From the NCBI GenBank assembly GCA_020444045.1, contig JAHLLS010000014.1, positions 94,592 through 158,591 on the forward strand: a stretch of DNA of 64,000 nt. Reading direction: 5' to 3'. This document shows, one piece after another, positions 10,873-19,219 of the stretch (position 1 is the first letter of the stretch; each line of letters begins with the position of its first letter). This DNA comes from Deltaproteobacteria bacterium (GTDB lineage Bacteria > Desulfobacterota > Desulfobacteria > Desulfobacterales > UBA5852). The notes under the pieces were generated by a model. That model was not told the origin of the DNA and ran no database searches. It saw only the letters and a list, made by a program, of their open reading frames with translations. The translations under genes were made by a program, and so were the position numbers.

Positions 10873-11973
10873 TCACTTCCTGCAGCAGAAGTGAAGATTG
10901 AAGGCGTCCTGGGGGATGTCACGCACCTCCACCGCATCGAACCCGGCAGCCTGCAGCAACGACAGGGCTTTTTCGCGGCCCCACATCATCCCGAGCCCCG
11001 TACCGCCGTCCACCAGGCCCACCGGCATACAGTGCATCAGGCTGACCGTGTAAAGGAAGGCTCCCATGGGGTGCTCCCGGTTATCCGCCAGACGACTGCC
11101 GGCGGCGATATCCACCATGGAAAAAATCCCGCCCGGCTTTAAGAGGGCATGCACCCCCCGGAGCGCCGCCAGCGGTTGGGTCTGATCGTGAATCGCGTCA
11201 AAGGCTGTAATGTAGTCAAACGTGCCGGCAAGATCGGACGTTTCATCCAACACGGCGGCATCCTGGTTGATGAACGTGATATTGGTCAGTGCTTTATCGG
11301 CGGCGGCGACCCGTGCCTGATACAAGGCCTCCTCGGCGATATCGATTCCCACGAAGGTGCTGCGGGGAAACGCCTCGGCCATGAGCATCAGGGCCACCCC
11401 CTCGGCACAGCCCAGGTCACAGACCCGTATACCGGTCTCCATTTGACGAACGATAGCGCCGTTGTCCACGGACGGCAGGAAGGTCTCCACCAGGACTTCC
11501 CGGTGCTTGGCATCCGCCAGTTGCCCCATGAACTGCTGGAACCGCGGGTAATTGTCATAGCCCACCCCCTGGCCGGTCCGGAAGCCTTCCAGGACTTCAT
11601 CCATGGCGCAGCGGGTCAGCAGCGGTATCTCCTGGGTATAGACCCCCAGATTGGCAATGCCGGCCCGTCGCGTAATCAGGTCGGCATGTTCCGGGGGCAG
11701 CCGGAAGCGATCCTCCCCGTCGTCCCCCGGGTAAAGGATCACGACACCGCCGCATACCATCACACCCAGCCATTCCTTGACATAGCGGGCGTCGAGGGCT
11801 GCGTGTTCGGCGATCTCTTCGGCGGATGCCGGTTTTTCCATGGTATCCATGACGTCGAAAAGACGGGTCCGGTAGCCAAGTCCCATGGCCAGGTTCAGGG
11901 CACCGTAATTCAGAACATCCGTCAGTTTCCGGGCAAACGCCTCTTTCTGCTGAGCTGTATTGGCAGCGGACAT
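10873..11973 (-). CDS. Methyltransferase with N-terminal winged-helix domain
   Basis: The 366-residue protein has a helical winged-helix-like N-terminal part (about residues 15-90, including TRLFDVMDTMEKPASAEEIA) of the kind seen in Rv2258c-type and small-molecule O-methyltransferases. A SAM-binding domain follows: motif I RVCDLGCAEGVALMLMAEAF near 175-195 and FVGIDIAEEALYQAR. A YITAFDAIHDQTQP segment matches the post-II region. The acceptor is not predictable. The ATG at 11973 is preceded by AGGAG at seven bases; the frame stays open to 12267 but that extension has no family resemblance. It is followed 44 bases later by a smaller methyltransferase. Confidence 0.8.
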   Translation of the reverse strand: MSAANTAQQKEAFARKLTDVLNYGALNLAMGLGYRTRLFDVMDTMEKPASAEEIAEHAALDARYVKEWLGVMVCGGVVILYPGDDGEDRFRLPPEHADLITRRAGIANLGVYTQEIPLLTRCAMDEVLEGFRTGQGVGYDNYPRFQQFMGQLADAKHREVLVETFLPSVDNGAIVRQMETGIRVCDLGCAEGVALMLMAEAFPRSTFVGIDIAEEALYQARVAAADKALTNITFINQDAAVLDETSDLAGTFDYITAFDAIHDQTQPLAALRGVHALLKPGGIFSMVDIAAGSRLADNREHPMGAFLYTVSLMHCMPVGLVDGGTGLGMMWGREKALSLLQAAGFDAVEVRDIPQDAFNLHFCCRK

Positions 11974-12514
11974 CGATGGGCTCCTCATCCTCCAGATTCG
12001 ATTCATGATCGTTCGGATTATTTTCAAAAACGATTGATCTATAGCGCTACCCGCAGGCCAATTGAAGGAAAATCTGAAAGGCGGCATCAGCGCCTGGATA
12101 TCAGAAGGCCTGCCGGTCAAGGCTTTCTGATCTATAATCACCGTCATCATCGCTGTGGCGACGCCCCTAAACCGGCGGCGCCACGGCTTTTTTCCTACAT
12201 CGTCCGCCCCTGTCGCCATCGATGGTTTCGATTGACCCGCCCCGCCCGGTTTGTTAGGTATGGCCATCCATCATCAGCACTTTTCATGGCACATTGACCT
12301 TTCCACAGGCTATAAATACCCGGTGGTGTCTGCGATGCCTAATGTTACAACTTCTACAGGGTGATGAACTGGATTGCCGCGGCTCCCACAAAGCAGATGC
12401 TTCCGGTGGCCCCCTCAAGAGGGCTTGTAAACCGTATTATGATTTAGGTTTTCTACATCAATACCAAGACTTCCCTTTGCGAACCGGCCTTACCGATCAG
12501 GAAATATATCCCGC
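11974..12514. other. Divergent intergenic region, no gene recognised
   Basis: The 541 bases between the methyltransferase pair (minus) and the GNAT operon (plus) are moderately AT-richer than the neighbouring genes. I found no RNA gene, hairpin terminator or coding frame with family resemblance. It should contain the two divergent promoters. Confidence 0.45.
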
Positions 12515-12961
12515 ATGCCTATCCGAGCGGCAACCATCAAAGACACGCCACAGATCACGGCACTCTTGCATCAATTAGGCTACCCCGACACCGAGCAAGC
12601 GGTTCATCGCCGTCTGGAAATGCTGGCCGGGCGGGCGGATACCATCATTCTGGTGGCGGAAGACCACGGCCGGCAGCTCACCGGCTGCATCCAGGTCGTC
12701 ATTGCCAACCGTTTGGCGGAAGGGCCGTATGGTGAAATTGCCAGTCTGGTGGTTGCCGAAGACCAACGCGGTCGCGGTGTCGGCCGTCAGTTGGTCGAGA
12801 GCGCGGCGGACTGGCTGAACAGACACGACATGTCGCGCATGCGCGTTCGGTGCAATACCATCCGCAAACAAACCCACCGTTTTTATGCCCATCTGGGGTT
12901 TCGCGAAACCAAGTCGCAGAAGATCTTTGATCGCGATCTCCCCGGGCCAGGAATATCATAA
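12515..12961 (+). CDS. GNAT-family N-acetyltransferase
   Basis: A 148-residue acetyltransferase of the GNAT fold. It opens MPIRAATIKDTPQITALLHQLG, and carries the acetyl-CoA binding motif A as EIASLVVAEDQRGRGVGRQLV (V-x5-RGxG type), then the C-terminal YAHLGFRETKSQKIF. The substrate is unknown. Its stop overlaps the ATG of the DUF2284 gene (TAATG), and that gene overlaps the next, so three genes form a tight operon. Confidence 0.85.
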   Translation: MPIRAATIKDTPQITALLHQLGYPDTEQAVHRRLEMLAGRADTIILVAEDHGRQLTGCIQVVIANRLAEGPYGEIASLVVAEDQRGRGVGRQLVESAADWLNRHDMSRMRVRCNTIRKQTHRFYAHLGFRETKSQKIFDRDLPGPGIS

Positions 12962-13572
12962 TGGTCGAAAAACACGCGCAACACCTGCTGCGGCGGGCAA
13001 CTGAACTCGGCGTCAGCGATGCGCGCCTGATCGATGCCGCCCGCATCCGGGTCGAAGACGATCTGGCAGCCATATGCAAAGATCCCGGCTGCCCCGGTTA
13101 TGGCCAGGGCGCCAACTGCCCGCCGCATGTCATGAAACCGGAAGCCTTTCGGGAATTGCTGCGCGCTTACCCCCGGGCTCTGGTCTTCAAGTTCGATGTT
13201 CCCACTGAAGTATTGCTGGGCGACGGTCGCTTCGAGGTCTCCCGCATCGTTCACGAAACCGCTGCGAATCTCGAACGCCATGCCCTGGCATGCGGTTATA
13301 CCGCTGCGCGAGGGTTTGCGGCCGGCTCCTGCAAACGTATCTTCTGTTCGGAAGAAATAGATTGCCGGGTGTTGTCCGGCAACGGGGACTGCCGACACCC
13401 GGAAGCGGCCCGTCCCTCCATTTCAGGGTTGGGCGTCAATTTTTTCGAACTTTCCCGCACCGTCGATTGGCCGATTCACAAGATTACCAGTGACAGCAAC
13501 CCGGATGAGGTCCCCATGGGCCTGATGGCCGGCATCGTACTGCTCGCCCCTGCTGCGCCGGAGACGCCATGA
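12961..13572 (+). CDS. DUF2284 putative metal-binding protein
   Basis: The 203-residue protein matches the DUF2284 pattern: a Cys-rich segment CKDPGCPGYGQGANCPPHV near residues 39-57, then GSCKRIFCSEEIDCRVL and GNGDCRHPEAARPS. The conserved cysteines suggest iron-sulfur or zinc binding. The biochemical role of the family is not established; members are common in anaerobes next to redox or corrinoid enzymes. It is co-translated with a GNAT enzyme upstream (one-base overlap) and a metallo-beta-lactamase-fold protein downstream (four-base overlap). Confidence 0.8.
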   Translation: MVEKHAQHLLRRATELGVSDARLIDAARIRVEDDLAAICKDPGCPGYGQGANCPPHVMKPEAFRELLRAYPRALVFKFDVPTEVLLGDGRFEVSRIVHETAANLERHALACGYTAARGFAAGSCKRIFCSEEIDCRVLSGNGDCRHPEAARPSISGLGVNFFELSRTVDWPIHKITSDSNPDEVPMGLMAGIVLLAPAAPETP

Positions 13573-14555
13573 TAGGGCATGCCATCCACAACAAACGTCT
13601 TCCGTTGATCCTTACCAATCAAAACGATAGCGTAACAGAAAGGTATACAATGGTTTTTGACACACCGGGAAAGATAACCGACCGGATATGGCTGGTCGGC
13701 CGAAGGGAATCCTGCGCCTACCTTGTGGGCGGAGGGAATGAATACGCGCTGCTGGGAGGGGCCATGGCCTATGTGGCACCGGACGTTCTGGAACAAGTGA
13801 ACGCCTTCGGCATTGACGAACAAAATATCCAACGGATTGTGATTCTCCACAGCCATTTCGATCACTGCGGCATGGTGCCGTTTCTGAAACGTCGCTGGCC
13901 GTGGACAACCGTGACCGCTTCCCAGAAAAGCCAGGACTTGCTGAGGAAGCAAAAGGTGATCGACAGCATTGAAATGCTGAACCAGGCCATGATCGCCCAA
14001 AACGGTATAGCCGGTCCCGAGGGGACTTACGATCTGCACTTTTCCGGCATCAAGGTGGAAGCGGTGGTAGGCGACGGCGACGTGCTGGCCTGCAGCGATC
14101 TGTCCCTTGAAATCCTCGAAGTTCCCGGGCATTCGTCCTGTTCCATCGCCGTCTATATCCCCGAAGAAAAGGCTCTTTTCGCTTCTGATGCCGGCGGCAT
14201 CCCCTTCGGTGACAGGATTTTCACGGCCGCCAATGCCAATTTCGATCTCTACCAGCAAAGCCTGGAGAAAATGGCGGCAAAGGACGTCGACATCCACCTG
14301 GCCGAGCACTACGGCGCCCTTTCCGGTGAAAAAGGCCAGCAATTTTTAAAAAAGGCCATTGCCGCGGCGGCCGAAACCCGCCGGTCCCTGGAAGAAACCT
14401 ATGCCGAGACCGGCGATGTGGCCAAAACCACCCAGGTGCTAACGGACAAAATTATGGGCGACGCCCCGGTGGGCTTTCTGCCCCGGGAAGTCGTTGCCAT
14501 CGTCGCCGGCCAGATGGTAAATTTTATCGCGAAAAGCAAATCCCCTTCTGCCTGA
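13569..14555 (+). CDS. MBL-fold metallohydrolase
   Basis: A 328-residue metallo-beta-lactamase-fold protein. The metal-binding signature HSHFDHCGMV is at about residues 95-104, followed by a third His in EVPGHSSCS and ASDAGG as the bridging Asp. The C-terminal helical region resembles stand-alone hydrolases rather than flavo-diiron proteins, because no flavodoxin domain follows. Two starts are plausible: the ATG at 13569, coupled to the preceding stop with GGAG five bases upstream, and ATG 13650 after AGAAAGG, where the conserved fold begins. I keep the upstream one at moderate confidence. It is the last gene of the GNAT/DUF2284 operon. Confidence 0.8.
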   Translation: MIGHAIHNKRLPLILTNQNDSVTERYTMVFDTPGKITDRIWLVGRRESCAYLVGGGNEYALLGGAMAYVAPDVLEQVNAFGIDEQNIQRIVILHSHFDHCGMVPFLKRRWPWTTVTASQKSQDLLRKQKVIDSIEMLNQAMIAQNGIAGPEGTYDLHFSGIKVEAVVGDGDVLACSDLSLEILEVPGHSSCSIAVYIPEEKALFASDAGGIPFGDRIFTAANANFDLYQQSLEKMAAKDVDIHLAEHYGALSGEKGQQFLKKAIAAAAETRRSLEETYAETGDVAKTTQVLTDKIMGDAPVGFLPREVVAIVAGQMVNFIAKSKSPSA

Positions 14556-14640
14556 ATTAGGCCTCAGGTATCCATCTGATAAACGGACATGGGGATGTTT
14601 GAAGGTTTTGAGTTGTAACCCCTTTGTCCCGCGCCGAGCC

Positions 14641-14813
14641 TCGACGGGACGGACAGGAAAAAGCGCACGGACTGTCTGAGCGAAGCGAGTTTCCGTGTGC
14701 TCCGGCTGTGGCGGCGACGCGCAGGGAAGCCCCGAAGGGGCCCCAGGACACGGGCGTCTTCTTTTGGTTCTGTTTTCTTCCACGCGGAAGAAAATGAACA
14801 ATCGGAAAAATAA
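14641..14813 (+). repeat. Dispersed intergenic repeat, copy A1
   Basis: This intergenic segment shares an ordered series of blocks with 22966-23278 and 28823-28917: GGACTGTCTGAGC, CGAGTTTCCG, CCGGC(T/C)G, GACGCGCAGG, CCCGAAGGG and GACACGGGCGTCTTCTTTTGG. It ends with a hairpin TTTTCTTCC / GGAAGAAAA. The copies are too diverged to be a recent transposon and have no ORF of their own. All three lie in the same orientation just upstream of plus-strand genes. A family name is not known to me. The remaining part of the 14556-14919 gap shows nothing else. Confidence 0.7.
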
Positions 14814-14919
14814 TCGTTCGCCGAAACGGTAGAATATTTACGGTTCCTCCACCAGAAATGGAGGATTCTGATCAAATAGAAAGCGCTGAATTACAACTGA
14901 AAACGAGAGGAAAACCATC

Positions 14920-15318
14920 ATGCGCCAGAACATCTCTTCCGGCTCCCCTTTTGAAAAACCCATCGGCTTTTCCCGGGCCGTGCGCATTGGCAGCCGCATT
15001 GCGGTGTCCGGCACCGCCCCCATCGCAGCCGATGGTTCGGTAGCCCATCCCGGTGACATGTACCGGCAGACACTGCGCTGCCTGGACATTATCCGGGAAG
15101 CGATCGAAGCCGCCGCCGGCTGCCTGGCCGATGTCATCCGCACCCGCGTCTACCTGACGGACGCCGATCGCTGGCAGGATGCGGCCAGCGCGCATGGCAA
15201 GATCTTCGGCGACATCCGGCCGGCGTGTACCTTTGTCGAGGTGTCGCGACTGATCGATCCGGCCTGGCTGGTGGAAATCGAGGCGGAATGCGTCGTCATA
15301 AATGACGACGCATTATAG
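14920..15318 (+). CDS. RidA/YjgF-family protein
   Basis: A 132-residue member of the Rid family, trimeric cytosolic proteins that hydrolyse reactive enamine/imine intermediates or bind small ligands. The conserved Arg lies in DVIRTRVYLTD near residue 72 and the Glu in VEIEAECVVIN near the end, consistent with deaminase-type Rid proteins. The fold opens IGFSRAVRIGSRIAVSGTAP. It is monocistronic, placed between a dispersed repeat and a convergent aldehyde dehydrogenase gene. A GAGAGG site precedes the ATG. Confidence 0.88.
   Translation: MRQNISSGSPFEKPIGFSRAVRIGSRIAVSGTAPIAADGSVAHPGDMYRQTLRCLDIIREAIEAAAGCLADVIRTRVYLTDADRWQDAASAHGKIFGDIRPACTFVEVSRLIDPAWLVEIEAECVVINDDAL
15287..15314. terminator. 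Inverted repeat at convergent ridA/aldehyde dehydrogenase ends
   Basis: AATGCGTCGTCAT and its exact complement ATGACGACGCATT flank a two-base loop, giving a 13-bp stem that covers the last codons of the RidA gene. Its place between two convergent genes fits a bidirectional terminator, but no run of T follows on either strand, so the assignment is tentative. Confidence 0.4.
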
Positions 15319-15339
15319 CATTCAGTGAACAGCTGGTTT

Positions 15340-16770
15340 TCAGCGGATAGAGAACCCACCCAGCTTCGTCTCTAAATATTCGGCGATCCCCTCTCGGCCC
15401 CCTTCGCGTCCCAGGCCGCTTTCTTTCATGCCGCCAAATGGAGCAGCCGCGGCCGTAGGGTTGATGTCGTTGATCCCCACGATGCCGAAACGCAGGCCTT
15501 CGAACACCCGCATGGCACGGGCGATATCCCGGGTGTAGATATAGGACGCCAGACCGTAGTGGGTATCGTTGGCCATCTCCAGCACTTCTTCTTCCGTGTC
15601 AAAAGGAATCACGGGCGCCACCGGTCCGAAGGTCTCCTCGCGGTAGATCTGCATGGCCGGAGTAACGTTGCTCAGCAAGGTTGGCGAGTAGAAGTAGCCT
15701 TTATCCAGCCCGTCTTCGTTCAAGCGCCGACCGCCGCAAACCAGAGTGGCCCCCAGCTCCATGGCGTTTTTTACCTGCCGCTGAACTTTTTCCAGGGCTG
15801 CGGGTCCCACCAGCGGACCGATGCTGACGCCGTCCTCCATGCCGTTGCCGGCCCGCATGCGGCCAATTCGGGCTTCGGCCTCACGGAGAAAAGCTTCCAT
15901 GTGCCCCCGGTGGACAAAAATCCGGTTAGGGCTGATACAGGCCTGACCCGTGTTCAGGAATTTAACCAGCATGGCACCGGTGGCGGCGTGGGCCGGATTG
16001 GCGTCCTCGAACACGATAAAAGGCGCATGCCCGCCCAGTTCCAGTGATACCCGCTTCATCTGTTCGGCGGCCCCCCGTGCCAGGAGCTTGCCCACCGCCG
16101 TGGATCCGGTGAAGGTCAGTTTGCGCACCCCCGGGTTGGTTACGAATTCGTCCCCGATGGGGGCCGGATCGAGAGCGGTCACCAGGTTGACAACCCCCGC
16201 CGGAATCCCGGCATCGTGTAAAATTTTGTAAATCTCCATGGCGCACAGGGGCGTGGCCTCGGCCGGCTTCAACACGATCGTGCAGCCGGCGGCGATGGCG
16301 GGAGCCACTTTGCGGGTGATCATCGATATTGGATAATTCCAGGGCGTCACCGCGCCTACGACACCGACTGGCTCATGACGCACGATAAAACGCTGGTCGG
16401 GCCGAGGGGCAGGTATCGTCTCCCCGTAAACCCGCTTGGCCTCCTCGGCGAACCACAACAGGAAATCAGCCCCGTATTGAACTTCATTGCGGGCGGCTTT
16501 TAAGGGCTTACCCTGCTCCCGGGTCATCAGCCGTGCCAGCTCTTCCTTGCGCGCCATCATGATGCGGTAGGCCTCGTAGAGATAGCCGGACCGCTGGTAG
16601 GCCGTGGTGACGGACCAGGTTTTGAAAGCTTCTTCGGCAGCCTGAATGGCCAGAGAAGCATCCTCACGGCCGCCGTCGGGTACCTGTCCGATCGTTTCCC
16701 CGTTCGCCGGGTTGAAAACATCAAACATCGTTCCGCTCTTTGCGGATAGCCATTCACCGTTGATGTACAT
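15340..16770 (-). CDS. NAD(P)-dependent aldehyde dehydrogenase (succinate-semialdehyde dehydrogenase-like)
   Basis: A 476-residue aldehyde dehydrogenase. Visible landmarks are the coenzyme-site GAVTPWNYPISM (about 137-148), GSTAVGKLLARGAAEQ, the general-base Glu in SLELGGHAPFIV, the catalytic Cys in NTGQACISPNRIFV (about residue 285), and the C-terminal EETFGPVAPVIPF and PFGGMKESGLGREGG. The closest group by pattern is the GabD/succinate-semialdehyde type, although the aldehyde cannot be proven. It starts 11 bases after the homocysteine methyltransferase gene ends, so the two form an operon. Confidence 0.88.
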   Translation of the reverse strand: MYINGEWLSAKSGTMFDVFNPANGETIGQVPDGGREDASLAIQAAEEAFKTWSVTTAYQRSGYLYEAYRIMMARKEELARLMTREQGKPLKAARNEVQYGADFLLWFAEEAKRVYGETIPAPRPDQRFIVRHEPVGVVGAVTPWNYPISMITRKVAPAIAAGCTIVLKPAEATPLCAMEIYKILHDAGIPAGVVNLVTALDPAPIGDEFVTNPGVRKLTFTGSTAVGKLLARGAAEQMKRVSLELGGHAPFIVFEDANPAHAATGAMLVKFLNTGQACISPNRIFVHRGHMEAFLREAEARIGRMRAGNGMEDGVSIGPLVGPAALEKVQRQVKNAMELGATLVCGGRRLNEDGLDKGYFYSPTLLSNVTPAMQIYREETFGPVAPVIPFDTEEEVLEMANDTHYGLASYIYTRDIARAMRVFEGLRFGIVGINDINPTAAAAPFGGMKESGLGREGGREGIAEYLETKLGGFSIR

Positions 16771-16781
16771 TCACGATCCTT

Positions 16782-17717
16782 TCATTCGTCCGAGATTGTT
16801 TTGCTCTTAACCCTGTCCAGCATGGCACGCATTTTCGCCGTATGCGCCGGCCGCGTGCCGCAGCAGCCTCCCACCACCGTGGCCCCGGCGGCCAGCCAGT
16901 CGGCGACGTGGGCGGTATAGCTTGCGGGATCCAGGTCCGATCGAAGCGTCAGCAAACCGTCGGTTTCTTTTTCCCCTCCCAGGGTCCAGTCCTGGGGAAT
17001 GGGGGTAAACGTATTAGCGTAGCCACCTATCCACTCGCCTCCCGAACTCATCAGCCGGGGCATGGCGTCCGTAACACGTTCCGGCGCACAGCAATTGGCC
17101 AGGAAACCGCTGACCGGAAGCCCGTCCAACGCCGCCACGGCATCGTCGATGGAATCACCGCTGCGCAACTCCCCCGGACGTATTTCGTGCAGGGTCCAGG
17201 CCACCCAGACGGGCTTACCGGTACGGCAGGCGGCTCGGGCTGCCGCGCGCCCCTCGGCCGCACTGGACATGGTTTCGCAAAGCAGCAGATCGACATGCAG
17301 CGCCAGCAGGTCGGCCTGCTCTTGGTAGAGCGCTTCGATTTCATCGCCCGGCCCCACCAGATCGGGGCGAAAACTCCCCCGCAAGGGCGGCAGCGATCCG
17401 GCAATCAGAACATCGCGCTGGGATCTGGCCCGCGCTTCAAGTGCCAGATGACAGGCCAGCGTGTTAAGTTCGGCAAAACGGTCTTCGATCCCCACCTTGG
17501 CCAGGTCGTCTTTGATCACGCCATAGGTGTTGGCGGTGACGATATCGGCCCCGGCCGTGATATAATCGGAATGAATCTGACGCACCACGTCCGGGTCGGT
17601 CATCAAAGCACCCGCCGACCAGATGGTTTCCGGCACGTCTACCCCCCGAAACCGCAACTCGCGACCCATGCCACCATCGAGTAAAAGCGGTTGATGTCGA
17701 AAGAAAATCGATATCAA
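16782..17717 (-). CDS. Homocysteine S-methyltransferase-family protein (TTG start)
   Basis: The 311-residue protein has the Zn-binding TIM barrel of the betaine/S-methylmethionine:homocysteine methyltransferase family. It opens LLDGGMGRELRFRG, has ADIVTANTYG, FLANCCAPE (first zinc Cys) near residue 210, and VVGGCCGTRPAHT (Cys pair) near 285. It has no cobalamin domain, so the methyl donor would be S-methylmethionine, betaine or a similar compound. I place the start at a TTG at 17717 because GGGGAGG lies six bases upstream; the frame extends to a GTG at 17747 without such a site. An aldehyde dehydrogenase follows at 11 bases. Confidence 0.85.
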   Translation of the reverse strand: MISIFFRHQPLLLDGGMGRELRFRGVDVPETIWSAGALMTDPDVVRQIHSDYITAGADIVTANTYGVIKDDLAKVGIEDRFAELNTLACHLALEARARSQRDVLIAGSLPPLRGSFRPDLVGPGDEIEALYQEQADLLALHVDLLLCETMSSAAEGRAAARAACRTGKPVWVAWTLHEIRPGELRSGDSIDDAVAALDGLPVSGFLANCCAPERVTDAMPRLMSSGGEWIGGYANTFTPIPQDWTLGGEKETDGLLTLRSDLDPASYTAHVADWLAAGATVVGGCCGTRPAHTAKMRAMLDRVKSKTISDE

Positions 17718-17965
17718 AAGGCACCTCCCCGATTTAATGTCTGGCACCGTTTTTCAGATCTATACGCCGTAAGCAACGTCTAACCAGATCGTCAATTCCC
17801 TGATCGAATCGTACCGCCTTGTTGCTGTCAGCATACCCTGTCTTATCTTATTGTGTTGACCGGAATGCAAGTCAGCAGCTTTGGCCATTGCTGTCTCTCG
17901 TGGATGAAAAAAGTTCAAGTCGGCTGTTTCGAATGCAACCCGATGGAATAAAGGAAAAGCACCCG

Positions 17966-18601
17966 ATGGAAACCGTCCATCGTCACCCCGCAAAAAATCG
18001 CCTCCATTCCTGGCTGCTCGAGCGTGCGGAAGCGTATATGCATCGGAAATACGGCCCCCGCAAAAAGGCGATTTTCAGCCGTCTGCCAGCGTCGGTGGTG
18101 GAAATCGGATCGGGTCCCGGCGCCAATCTGCGCTACTATCCACCCGGTACGCGGCTCATTGCCATCGAACCCAACCTGGCCATGCATGCTCCGCTGCGTG
18201 CCAACGCGGCCCGTTGGGGCATCGATCTGACCATCCGCGGGTTAAAAGGCGAAGCTCTGGACTTGGCCAGCGAAAACGTGGATGCCGTGGTGGGGACTCT
18301 CGTTCTGTGTTCGGTGGACAGCCCCCGGCAGGTGGTGGCGGAGATCAGGCGGATTCTCAAACCGGGCGGACGATTCCTTTTTCTGGAGCACGTGGCCGCC
18401 ATGAACGGCACCCCACTCAACCGGTTTCAGGAGTGGCTGGCCAAGCCGTGGCGCTGGGCGTTCGACGGCTGTCATTTGAATCGCGACACCCACCTTGTTC
18501 TCGGCCAGGCCGGGTTTTCCACCGTCGATATGGACTGTTTTATGCTGGCATCCCCGGCCGTCATGGTCATGCCGCACATTTTTGGTGTGGCGGTCAAGTA
18601 G
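17966..18601 (+). CDS. Class I SAM-dependent methyltransferase (Methyltransf_11)
   Basis: A 211-residue methyltransferase. Motif I is ASVVEIGSGPGANLRYYPPG near residues 40-59, followed by LIAIEPNLAM, DAVVGTLVLCSVDSP (post-I/II), LKPGGRFLFLEHVA, and a C-terminal WRWAFDGCHLNRDT. The pattern resembles thiol/UbiE-like methyltransferases of the METTL7 type; the substrate is unknown. The frame is open from 17819, but the ATG at 17966 gives the usual length and has AAGGA about ten bases upstream. It is divergent from the homocysteine methyltransferase operon. Confidence 0.78.
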   Translation: METVHRHPAKNRLHSWLLERAEAYMHRKYGPRKKAIFSRLPASVVEIGSGPGANLRYYPPGTRLIAIEPNLAMHAPLRANAARWGIDLTIRGLKGEALDLASENVDAVVGTLVLCSVDSPRQVVAEIRRILKPGGRFLFLEHVAAMNGTPLNRFQEWLAKPWRWAFDGCHLNRDTHLVLGQAGFSTVDMDCFMLASPAVMVMPHIFGVAVK

Positions 18602-18778
18602 CGGCAGAAACACGCAATGATGCCTACACCCTTTGCAGGAAAGCCGAACAATGCCAACCTGCTTGACAAACATCCGGCGATGCGCCACCGATTCCAAGAA
18701 TGCGCTTATCGGGGATAAGCCACTAATTTAAATACAGTTCAATGCTTATTCGGAAACATTTGCACCAAAACGACAGAC

Positions 18779-18793
18779 TGGCACGCAATCTGC
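18779..18793 (+). promoter_or_regulatory. Putative sigma-54 (-24/-12) promoter before PilZ gene
   Basis: The sequence TGGCACGCAATCTGC matches the sigma-54 pattern TGGCAC-N5-TTGC with correct spacing between the invariant GG and GC, one mismatch at the first T of the -12 box. It lies 55 bases before the PilZ start codon. Sigma-54 control of c-di-GMP effectors in motile bacteria makes it plausible, but no activator site was identified. Confidence 0.55.
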
Positions 18794-18847
18794 GTTAAGA
18801 ACCAGTATCAGCTTACGCTTCAACAAAAAAATGCAGGATGGCAGGAC

Positions 18848-19129
18848 ATGAAAACACAACGACCTTATACCGACGGTAATGATCGCCGTCAGGCGATCCG
18901 GATGCCCTACCAGACCTTGCTGATGTATGCCAACCATACTGCGACAGGTTTGGGCAGGGTGCGGGACATCAGTTTTGAGGGGCTGTTTTTGGAAACACCC
19001 CGAACGTTTGCGGTCGGTGATCAGCTGGATATGGATTTCCAGTTCCGTCACGGGCAGATGAACATGGCCATCATGGGACAAATTACACGCATCACCCCGA
19101 CCGGGGTGGGTGTCAAACTTCTGTGGTAA
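18848..19129 (+). CDS. PilZ-domain protein (cyclic-di-GMP effector)
   Basis: This 93-residue protein is a single PilZ domain. The c-di-GMP-binding elements are present: the Arg-rich motif DRRQAIRM at residues 12-19 and DISFEGLFLET (D/N-x-S-x-x-G) at about 41-51. Single PilZ domains act as small c-di-GMP receptors controlling flagella, pili or exopolysaccharide, and the partner here is unknown. It is monocistronic, with a sigma-54-like element 55 bases upstream, and convergent with the PIN-PhoH gene. Confidence 0.85.
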   Translation: MKTQRPYTDGNDRRQAIRMPYQTLLMYANHTATGLGRVRDISFEGLFLETPRTFAVGDQLDMDFQFRHGQMNMAIMGQITRITPTGVGVKLLW

Positions 19130-19219
19130 TCTGAAGCGTGTGAACCCCGCTCCACGTTCCAACCAACGGATCCGCCTCGGTGAGAATCCGGGCAATGATG
19201 ATTCCGTCCTTTGACCCCC

